A DNA stretch of 37,940 bases from Spirochaetales bacterium (GTDB taxonomy: Bacteria > Spirochaetota > Spirochaetia > Treponematales > Treponemataceae), in NCBI GenBank assembly GCA_028725265.1, contig JAQYSN010000110.1, forward strand, positions 1-37,940. The letters run 5' to 3'. Under the pieces are notes generated by a model that made no database searches, was not told the origin of the DNA, and worked only from the letters and a program-made list of their open reading frames with translations. Shown in pieces: positions 28,771 to 36,213 of the stretch. Position 1 is the stretch's first letter. The number at the start of each line of letters is the position of its first letter. The position numbers were made by a program, and so were the translations under genes.

Positions 28771-30849
28771 ATGTCTTATTCAGCAAGTAATATTCAGGTT
28801 CTAAAGGGATTGGAAGCAGTTCGAAAAAGACCTGGTATGTACATTGGTTCTACAGGACCAAGGGGTCTTCATCATCTGGTTTATGAGACAGTTGATAACT
28901 CAATTGATGAAGCAATGGCAGGATATTGTGATAACATCGTTATTGCTCTTGAAAAAAATGATGTCGTTCGTGTTGAAGATAATGGTCGAGGTATTCCGGT
29001 TGATATTCATCCTGAAGAAGGAGTTAGTGCCCTTGAATTGGTTTTGACTCGTCTTCATGCTGGTGGAAAATTCGATAAAGGTTCCTACAAAGTTTCTGGT
29101 GGTTTGCACGGTGTAGGTGTTTCCTGCGTAAATGCCCTTTCAGATTGGCTTGAAGCTACGGTAAAACGCGATGGTCATATCTATCAGCAAAAATACGAAA
29201 AAGGCGTTGCAAAAACAAAAGTAGAAATTATAGGTGATACAAGCGAACACGGAACTACAATCCGATGGAAAGCTGATAAAACTATTTTTACCGAAACGAC
29301 TGTTTATTCTTGGGATGTTCTGATGAAACGTCTTAAGGAACTTGCTTTTCTTAACAGCGGTATCGTAATAACTTTTAGAGACGAAAGACTAGAAACACCG
29401 AAAGAAGAAGTTTTAAAATATGACGGCGGAATTACAAGCTATGTTGCAGAACTAAATAAATCTGTAAAAAGCAGTTTTTATGTTCCAGATGAACCTATTT
29501 ATTTTTCAGCTGAAAAAGATGATGTCATCGTTGAAATTGCATTCCAATACAATTCGTCTCCAGATGATAACGTAAATAGCTATGTAAACGACATTAATAC
29601 AATCGAAGGCGGTACTCACTTAGACGGATTTAAATTTGCTCTCAATGCAGTTTTGAACAAGTTTTTGGAAATGCCTCAGTATTCAAAAATCCAAAAGAAT
29701 TTGGAACTTACGAAAGCCGAAAAAGAAAAAGCAAAGAAAGCCGGAAAAGAAATTGAATTCGAAAAACTCAAGGCCGAAGATTGTCTTTCTGGTTTGACGG
29801 CTGTTATTTCGACAAAAGTTCCTGAACCTCAGTTCGAAGGTCAGACAAAAACAAAGCTCGGTAATACTGAAGTTCGTTCAATAGTCGATGCACTCGTTCG
29901 TGAAAAAGTAACGCTTCTTTTTGAACAGAATCCAAAACAGGCAGAAATCATTCTTAAGAAAGTTGTTTCCGAAGCTAAGGCTCGAATCGATGCTCAGAAG
30001 GCTAAAGAAAACAGCCGAAAGAAAAGTTTTGGAGACAGTTTTGGTCTTCCTGCAAAACTGGCCGACTGCTCTCTTAAAAATCCAGAACTTTGCGAAGTGT
30101 ATATCGTCGAGGGAGATTCTGCAGGCGGTTCAGCAAAGAAAGGCCGAGATTCAAAGACTCAGGCAATTCTTCCTCTTTGGGGAAAAATGCTTAATGTCGA
30201 AAAAGTTACTGCTGATAAAGTTCACAACAATGACAAGCTCAAACCTGTTATTCAGACGCTTGGAACTGGAATCGGAAAAGATTTTAACATCGATAAAATC
30301 CGCTATCATAAAATCGTAATTATGGCCGATGCCGATGTCGATGGTTCGCACATTAGAACTTTGCTTTTGACTTTCTTTTTCCGCTATATGCCGGAAGTTA
30401 TTGAGCGTGGATATGTCTATCTTGCAATGCCTCCGCTGTACGGAATTCAGAAAGGTAAAAAAGGCAAAATGTTCTATGCGTATTCTGATGCAGAACGAGA
30501 CGCCATTCTTAAAGACCTTCGTGCAGACAAAACTCCTGTTGAAGAAGAATCAGAAAGCGAAACAGAAGAATCTCAGGAAACAGCGTCAGCATCTGAAAAT
30601 GAAGCGGCTGGCAAAGACAAAAAGAAAAAAGACAATATCAACGTACAACGATATAAAGGTCTTGGTGAAATGGATGGACATGAATTGTGGGCAACAACAA
30701 TGGATCCCGCTCGCCGAAAAATGCGCGTGGTAACGATTCCTGATGCCGAAGCCGCCGACAAAATTTTCACGATTTGTATGGGCGAAGAAGTAGAACCTCG
30801 TCGCGAATTCATCGAAAGCAATTCAAGTTACGCTAATTTGGATATTTAG
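28771..30849 (+). CDS. gyrB: DNA gyrase subunit B
   Basis: YSASNIQVLKGLEAVRKRPGMYIGSTG, VYIVEGDSAGGSAKKGRD, IMADADVDGSHIRTLLLTFFFRYMP, QRYKGLGEM. Confidence 0.97.
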   Translation: MSYSASNIQVLKGLEAVRKRPGMYIGSTGPRGLHHLVYETVDNSIDEAMAGYCDNIVIALEKNDVVRVEDNGRGIPVDIHPEEGVSALELVLTRLHAGGKFDKGSYKVSGGLHGVGVSCVNALSDWLEATVKRDGHIYQQKYEKGVAKTKVEIIGDTSEHGTTIRWKADKTIFTETTVYSWDVLMKRLKELAFLNSGIVITFRDERLETPKEEVLKYDGGITSYVAELNKSVKSSFYVPDEPIYFSAEKDDVIVEIAFQYNSSPDDNVNSYVNDINTIEGGTHLDGFKFALNAVLNKFLEMPQYSKIQKNLELTKAEKEKAKKAGKEIEFEKLKAEDCLSGLTAVISTKVPEPQFEGQTKTKLGNTEVRSIVDALVREKVTLLFEQNPKQAEIILKKVVSEAKARIDAQKAKENSRKKSFGDSFGLPAKLADCSLKNPELCEVYIVEGDSAGGSAKKGRDSKTQAILPLWGKMLNVEKVTADKVHNNDKLKPVIQTLGTGIGKDFNIDKIRYHKIVIMADADVDGSHIRTLLLTFFFRYMPEVIERGYVYLAMPPLYGIQKGKKGKMFYAYSDAERDAILKDLRADKTPVEEESESETEESQETASASENEAAGKDKKKKDNINVQRYKGLGEMDGHELWATTMDPARRKMRVVTIPDAEAADKIFTICMGEEVEPRREFIESNSSYANLDI

Positions 30850-30858
30850 GAAATAAAA

Positions 30859-33468
30859 ATGTTAGAAGAAGAAAAGACACCAGAAGGTGGATCAGTAATA
30901 AAGATTCCCATTGAAGACGAAGTAAAGCAAGCATACATTGACTACTCCATGTCTGTCATTGTGCAACGCGCATTGCCCGATGTGCGCGACGGACTAAAAC
31001 CTGTTCATCGTCGCATTATGTACGCAATGGATACGCTCCACTTGACTGCGGGCGGAAAAGAAAAAAAATGTGCGACTATTGTCGGTGAAGTGTTGGGTCA
31101 CTATCACCCGCATGGCGATGCGTCTGTATATGATGCCCTTGTTCGCTTAGGACAGGATTTTTCCCAGCGGTATACGACTGTAACTCCACACGGAAATTTC
31201 GGTACTATTGCCGGTGACCCAGCCGCTGCTTACCGATACACCGAAGCAAAGATGAGCAAAATCACCGAAGAAATGGTTGCTGACATAAATAAAGAAACTG
31301 TCGATATGATGCCGAACTTTGATGACACTACGAAAGAACCGTCCGTTCTTCCGGCAAAATTTCCGTTCTTGCTTTGTAACGGAACAACAGGTATCGCAGT
31401 CGGTATGGCAACCAATATGCCTAGCCACAACCTCCGTGAAGTTGCCGATGCGATTTGTGCATACATCGATGATCCAGATATAACCGTTGATGGTCTTATG
31501 AAGCATATCAAAGGACCGGACTTTCCGACAGGCGGTTCTATTTATGGAACGGCTGGAATCAAAAAGGCCTATTCAACGGGTCGCGGAAAAATTACGATTC
31601 GCTCAAAGTTCCAGATTGAGACTGATAAATCAGGTTGCGAATCAATCGTTTTTACAGAAGTTCCGTACGGCGTAAATACAACCAATATCATCGAAAGAGT
31701 AAAGGAACTTATTCGAGACAAGCAGATTGAAGGCGTTACCAATGCCAATGATGAAACTTCTGACCGCGTTGGTATGAGACTTGTCGTTGACCTCAAAAAA
31801 GGTGCAATCACGAAGCTTGTTTTAAATCAGCTTTTTGCAAAGACGGATTTGCAGTCCAATTTCGGTGTAATCAATCTTGCTTTGGTTCCTGTACGAAAGG
31901 AAGATGGAAGCCGCTATCTAAAACCAGAAATTCTGACATTGAAGCAGCTTATCAAATATTTCGTAGATCATCGTGATGAAGTAATCACCCGACGATGTGA
32001 ATTTGAACTCAAAGAAGCAAAAGCCAGAATGCATATATTGCAGGCTTTGATTACCGCAATCAACAATATCGATGAAGTAATCAAAATTATCCGTGCTAGT
32101 GAAAATACGGATGCAGCAAAACTTGCCCTTGAAAAGAGATTCGACTTTGATGATGTTCAGGCACAGGCAATCGTTGATATGCCACTCAAACGATTGACAC
32201 ATCTACAGATTCAGGATTTGCAGAATGAAATCGTAGCTCTCCAGGCTGAAATAGATCATCTTGAAGATTTGCTTGCACATCACGAGAAAATTCTTGCCCT
32301 TATCAAAGAAGATACTCAGGAATTGTCAAAAAAATACGGGGATGATAGAAAGACTGATATCATTCCAAGTGAAGTCGAACAAATCAACATAGAAGACTTA
32401 ATCAAAAAAGAAGAAGTCGTTGTTTTGATTTCAAAGCTCGGTTACATCAAGCGAATGCCACTTACTGCCTACAAAACGCAGGGTCGAGGCGGAAAAGGAA
32501 ACAACAGTACCAAGCTTACCGATGATGATTTTATCAATCAGATTTTTATCGCATCAACTCACGCCTATGTTACTTTCATTACGACGGAAGGAAGAGCGTA
32601 CTGGTTGAAAATTCACGAAATTCCAGAGGCAAGCAAAATTTCTCGAGGATCACACATCAAGGGTCTTTTGAGCCTTAATCCGAACGAGGAAATAACGACT
32701 GTCGTAACGATGGAAGAATTCAGCGAAGATTATTTCTTGCTTATGGCAACCGCTAACGGCACGATTAAGAAAATCGCAATCAGTGATCTTTCGAATGCTA
32801 AAACACGAGGAATTTTGGCTATTCGACTTAAGGATGGTGACAGACTCGTTTCTGCTTCCCTTACCAAAGGAAACGACGAACTTTTGCTTATTACTCGTCG
32901 CGGAAAAGCTTTGCGATATAACGAAGAAAAAGTTCGTGTAATGGGTCGTTCTTCAAGCGGTACTCGTGGAATCAAACTTGCAACAGACGATGAATTGGTT
33001 GCAGCCATGACAATTGACGAGGATTCAAAACTCATCATAATCACTGAAAATGGCTACGGAAAACGCGTTGATTTTGATAATTTCACGCCACACGGAAAAG
33101 GAACTGGAGGAATGAAGGTTTATAACATTTCCGAAAAGTCAGGTGAAATTGTCGGAGCAATTTCTATCGCGGAAAAAGACGATTTGGTTTGTATCACAAG
33201 CCAGGGGAAAACCTTGCGACTTAAGAGCAAGAAAATACCAATTCGTTCCAGAACTGCTGGAGGAATCCACATGTTCAATATCGACAGTCCTGATATGGTT
33301 ATCGGTTTGGATAAAGTCGTAAAACAGGAAGTTGACAAAAGTCAAGAAAATGTCGAAGAACCTGATGACGACGACGCACCAATGGTTTTTGAAGATGATG
33401 CTGAAAGCTCAATCAGTGAAGCAGATGACATAGTTGATGATGAAGCTGCTCTGGATGATGAAGAGTAG
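30859..33468 (+). CDS. gyrA: DNA gyrase subunit A
   Basis: YSMSVIVQRALPDVRDGLKPVHRRIMYAM, HPHGDASVYDALVRLGQDFS, GyrA-box TQGRGGKG, C-terminal pinwheel repeats, acidic tail. Confidence 0.97.
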   Translation: MLEEEKTPEGGSVIKIPIEDEVKQAYIDYSMSVIVQRALPDVRDGLKPVHRRIMYAMDTLHLTAGGKEKKCATIVGEVLGHYHPHGDASVYDALVRLGQDFSQRYTTVTPHGNFGTIAGDPAAAYRYTEAKMSKITEEMVADINKETVDMMPNFDDTTKEPSVLPAKFPFLLCNGTTGIAVGMATNMPSHNLREVADAICAYIDDPDITVDGLMKHIKGPDFPTGGSIYGTAGIKKAYSTGRGKITIRSKFQIETDKSGCESIVFTEVPYGVNTTNIIERVKELIRDKQIEGVTNANDETSDRVGMRLVVDLKKGAITKLVLNQLFAKTDLQSNFGVINLALVPVRKEDGSRYLKPEILTLKQLIKYFVDHRDEVITRRCEFELKEAKARMHILQALITAINNIDEVIKIIRASENTDAAKLALEKRFDFDDVQAQAIVDMPLKRLTHLQIQDLQNEIVALQAEIDHLEDLLAHHEKILALIKEDTQELSKKYGDDRKTDIIPSEVEQINIEDLIKKEEVVVLISKLGYIKRMPLTAYKTQGRGGKGNNSTKLTDDDFINQIFIASTHAYVTFITTEGRAYWLKIHEIPEASKISRGSHIKGLLSLNPNEEITTVVTMEEFSEDYFLLMATANGTIKKIAISDLSNAKTRGILAIRLKDGDRLVSASLTKGNDELLLITRRGKALRYNEEKVRVMGRSSSGTRGIKLATDDELVAAMTIDEDSKLIIITENGYGKRVDFDNFTPHGKGTGGMKVYNISEKSGEIVGAISIAEKDDLVCITSQGKTLRLKSKKIPIRSRTAGGIHMFNIDSPDMVIGLDKVVKQEVDKSQENVEEPDDDDAPMVFEDDAESSISEADDIVDDEAALDDEE

Positions 33469-33494
33469 ACGTAATTGAATTAAACATATTTCTA

Positions 33495-33523
33495 TTGACA
33501 AAGTTACTATTTTGAATAAGAAT
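33495..33523 (+). promoter_or_regulatory. Possible promoter for the 33579 gene
   Basis: Perfect -35 TTGACA at 33495; -10 match about 17 bp downstream is weak. Confidence 0.35.
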
Positions 33524-33578
33524 TAAATTTGTAAATTATTTCGTATGAAATAATAAAAACAATTTGAGAGGTTCAGAT

Positions 33579-34067
33579 ATGAACAAAAAAATTATTGCAT
33601 TGTTGTTGGTTGTAGCGCTTGCAGTATCTGGTGCTTTTGCATTTGGAATTGGTGCTATGAACTCTAACGTAGCAGGTACAGGAGCTTTGACTTTTGCACT
33701 TGATGGACATCAGGGTCTTTATTTGGGCGTTGGTTATGATAGCTGGAATGGTGGTGGTATAGCAGTTTCTGGTGAATATAAGTTCTGGGAATGGAATTTT
33801 CTTAACAATGTTGGCGGATTCTTTAACTGGGGATTACAGGCTGGAGCAGGTGCTAACGTAAGTTTAGGATTTGGTAACGGATTTGCTATTGGTGCAGGTG
33901 TTTACGGATTCTTCGGAACAAACATTTACCTCGATTTCAGCAAGAACTTCGGAGTTGAATTCTTTGGACAGTGGCAGCCAAACTTCTTCATTACACTTTT
34001 TCCTTTTGGATGGAACTGGAATAGACTTTGGGGTGGTTACGCTAGTGGTGTCCGATTCTGGTTCTAA
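33579..34067 (+). CDS. Small exported glycine/aromatic-rich protein, possible outer-membrane beta-barrel
   Basis: Signal peptide MNKKIIALLLVVALAVSGAFAF, alternating Gly/aromatic pattern, C-terminal GVRFWF; ATG at 33579 preceded by gagagg. Confidence 0.65.
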   Translation: MNKKIIALLLVVALAVSGAFAFGIGAMNSNVAGTGALTFALDGHQGLYLGVGYDSWNGGGIAVSGEYKFWEWNFLNNVGGFFNWGLQAGAGANVSLGFGNGFAIGAGVYGFFGTNIYLDFSKNFGVEFFGQWQPNFFITLFPFGWNWNRLWGGYASGVRFWF

Positions 34068-34089
34068 TTTGAACACTTAGAATATAAAA

Positions 34090-34121
34090 AGCCTCGGGCG
34101 TTTTGCTCGGGGTTTTTTTTT
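34090..34121 (+). terminator. Rho-independent terminator
   Basis: cctcgggc-gtttt-gctcgggg (two G-T pairs) followed by a T run. Confidence 0.8.
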
Positions 34122-34255
34122 GACTTTTGGATTTTTAATTAATTGCCGTTTATCTTAAATGATATTTTTATGATTTATTTGTGGTCTATCCTTGTCCATC
34201 CTAGGATGTTCGAATACCTGTACTGGCAGAACACAGAGGACGATTTCCTAAACAC

Positions 34256-34271
34256 TGTTTCACGTGAAACA
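34256..34271. promoter_or_regulatory. parS: parS (ParB/Spo0J binding site), perfect
   Basis: TGTTTCACGTGAAACA, identical to the canonical 16-bp parS consensus. Confidence 0.9.
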
Positions 34272-34373
34272 TCTTTGTTTTTTGCATCCTTGCAAAAAAC
34301 AAAGGTTAGTTTTACAAATAGTAAAACTAACAGATTATTAAGTCTGGTTTAAACGCGGCATCCATGCCGCCAA

Positions 34374-34389
34374 AGTTTCACGTGAAACA
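34374..34389. promoter_or_regulatory. parS: parS, near-perfect second copy
   Basis: AGTTTCACGTGAAACA; 14-bp palindrome GTTTCACGTGAAAC intact, 15/16 to consensus. Confidence 0.87.
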
Positions 34390-34685
34390 AAATTAAAAAT
34401 CAGTTTTATCTCTGATAAAACTAACGCAATTCCAACAAAAATAAAACATCGGTGCGTCCATGCACCGTGGCATTTTTACATCCGTACGAAAATTAAAAAT
34501 CAGTTTTACTTTCTGTAAAACTGATATATATGTCTATAAGTTTTCTTTTTCGATACATCCATGTATCGTGCAATTGTTTACATCCGTACGAAATTTTAAC
34601 ACGAGTTTTGGCAGGTGGTTATATCAAGCTAAAACTCGAAGTTTTAGATAAAATTGGTTTGAACGCGGCATCCATGCCGCCAATA

Positions 34686-34699
34686 GTTTCAAATGAAAT
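34686..34699. promoter_or_regulatory. Degenerate parS-like site
   Basis: GTTTCAAATGAAAT (11/14 to GTTTCACGTGAAAC), in the same context as the second parS (after aacgcggcatccatgccgccaa). Confidence 0.45.
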
Positions 34700-34705
34700 T
34701 TTACG

Positions 34706-35368
34706 TTAGTTTTTCTCGGTTCTTACCACGAAGTTGGTGTAGCCCGTGGCCTTGAGTCTTTGTTCCAGTTCAGAACGGCTACTTTCTGGAACATAAGGAA
34801 TTACGACTCGTACTATACTATTTCCGCTGCTGTTTTTTGCAATTTCATATTTAACATCAAAACCTTTGTTCTTTAATTGTCTTGCAAGAACAGAAGCATT
34901 TTCCTTGGAATTATAGGATCCAAACTGGTATCTATATGTATTTTCGTCAGGAAGTTTCACTACGGTGAGTCTTACATTTGCCGTTCCTGACCCAATCATG
35001 TCGAGGCGACGAGCAGCTTCTTTCGAGAGATCGATTTCACGTCCTGCGACGAAAGGACCTCTGTCGTTAATCCTAACTTGAACAGATTTTCCGTTCGAAA
35101 GATTTGTTACTTTGACAATTGTTCCGAAAGGTAAAGTTTTGTGCGCTGCGGTCATATCGTTCATGTTAAAAGTCTCACCGTTCGAAGTTTTTCGTCCGTG
35201 ATATTGTTCGGCATAAAATGAGGCGACCGCGTTGGATTTTAAAACATAAGGTGTCTGGTGCTGAGAAGTTTGTGTTTCAGCACAAGCCATCCATGCGCCA
35301 GTGAAAGACATAATTACGGCGCAGGCAAATACGATATAAAAAGATGTACTATAAAATTTTGGTTTCAT
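34706..35368 (-). CDS. rlpA: RlpA-like septal ring protein with C-terminal SPOR domain
   Basis: VASFYAEQYHGRKTSNGETFNMNDMTAAHKTLPFGTIVKVTNLSNGKSVQVRINDRGPF; YRYQFGSYNSKENASVLARQLKNKGF. Start at 35368 or 35392. Confidence 0.9.
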   Translation of the reverse strand: MKPKFYSTSFYIVFACAVIMSFTGAWMACAETQTSQHQTPYVLKSNAVASFYAEQYHGRKTSNGETFNMNDMTAAHKTLPFGTIVKVTNLSNGKSVQVRINDRGPFVAGREIDLSKEAARRLDMIGSGTANVRLTVVKLPDENTYRYQFGSYNSKENASVLARQLKNKGFDVKYEIAKNSSGNSIVRVVIPYVPESSRSELEQRLKATGYTNFVVRTEKN

Positions 35369-35428
35369 ACTTTTGTTATCGGCAATAAGCATTTGCCTTT
35401 AAAGTAAATCTGGAATATAATTTTAAAT

Positions 35429-36112
35429 ATGAGTGATAAAAAAGATTTATTGATTTTATTGAAGGACAAAAGTCCGCGTACTGCATCTGAACTTGCAGCG
35501 GCTCTAGATGTAACATCTCGAACGATTTATCGATGGGTAGAAAAATTGGCTGAAGAAGGTTTTTCTATTTATTCAACAGCCGGACGATCAGGAGGAGTTT
35601 ATCTTGGAAATCCTGAAGATAATGCTGTTTCTTCGGATGCCGATGATGATGCTAAAAAAATTGCTGACGTCGTTAAATCAACTAAATCGGTAAATCATAA
35701 TTCAAAATCAACACCAAAAAAAACTAAAAAGATTTCTGAGAAAAAGCCAGAAAATAAAATCGAGTCAAAAATTGAAGTTGAGCAATTTTATGTTGATTGG
35801 CTTGAGGTTTCATTTTCTGAGGAAGAAATCGAACTTAAAATCGATAAAAAGTTTGTTGTCTGCAAGGAAGCAATTCTTACAAAACATGTTTTGAATTTTA
35901 CTTATCACCTTCCACAGGGAAAGATGCTGATTTGTTCTACCGAACCTGTCAAGTTTTTCTATCATGAAAACGAATGGCATATTTTGGCCTGGGTTAGACA
36001 GGTTGAAAAATTCAAAGTATTCCAGCTTTTAAATATGACAGATTTGATGATTGGGCCAGAAAAGCATAATCGCACGGCGGACTTTTCTATTCAGGAAGTC
36101 ATGAAAAAATAA
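35429..36112 (+). CDS. HTH plus WYL-like domain transcriptional regulator with lysine-rich linker
   Basis: SELAAALDVTSRTIYRWVEKLAEEGFSIYSTAGRSGGVYL HTH; C-terminal WYL-like LNFTYHLPQGKMLICSTEPVKFFYHENEWHILAWVR. Confidence 0.75.
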   Translation: MSDKKDLLILLKDKSPRTASELAAALDVTSRTIYRWVEKLAEEGFSIYSTAGRSGGVYLGNPEDNAVSSDADDDAKKIADVVKSTKSVNHNSKSTPKKTKKISEKKPENKIESKIEVEQFYVDWLEVSFSEEEIELKIDKKFVVCKEAILTKHVLNFTYHLPQGKMLICSTEPVKFFYHENEWHILAWVRQVEKFKVFQLLNMTDLMIGPEKHNRTADFSIQEVMKK

Positions 36113-36152
36113 TTGATGTCATGTTTGATAATTTAAATGTGATTTAAATATG

Positions 36153-36186
36153 ACCGGCAGATTGAAGTTCTCTGCCGGTTTTTTGT
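36153..36186 (+). terminator. Rho-independent terminator
   Basis: accggcaga-ttgaagttc-tctgccggt followed by tttttgtttt. Confidence 0.85.
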
Positions 36187-36213
36187 TTTAGTTTTTATTA
36201 AAGACGAGATTAA

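Larger units (their letters stand above)
34256..34700. repeat. Array of alternating hairpins (families A and B) interleaved with parS sites
   Basis: B hairpins: 34273-34304, 34355-34370, 34450-34467, 34551-34568, 34665-34680. A hairpins: 34305-34331, 34402-34422, 34499-34525, 34629-34647. Direct repeats of 20 bp (34389-34408 = 34489-34508), 22 bp (34352-34373 = 34662-34683) and 12 bp (34478-34489 = 34580-34591). Confidence 0.9.

Noticed and set aside
30573-33345. Multiple antisense ORFs opposite gyrB/gyrA
   Set aside because: Shadow frames of highly conserved genes without independent evidence.
34143-34651. Short ORFs 34143-34352 and 34460-34651
   Set aside because: They run through the hairpin/parS array; the reading frames look like artefacts of the repeats, with no recognisable protein features.
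34256-34700. CRISPR array
   Set aside because: Repeats are palindromic, of two classes, with degenerate spacing and no uniform repeat-spacer pattern; no cas genes nearby.
34256-34700. Integron attC array
   Set aside because: No convincing RYYYAAC/GTTRRRY core pairs, no cassettes between hairpins, no integrase in the window; kept only as a remote hypothesis.
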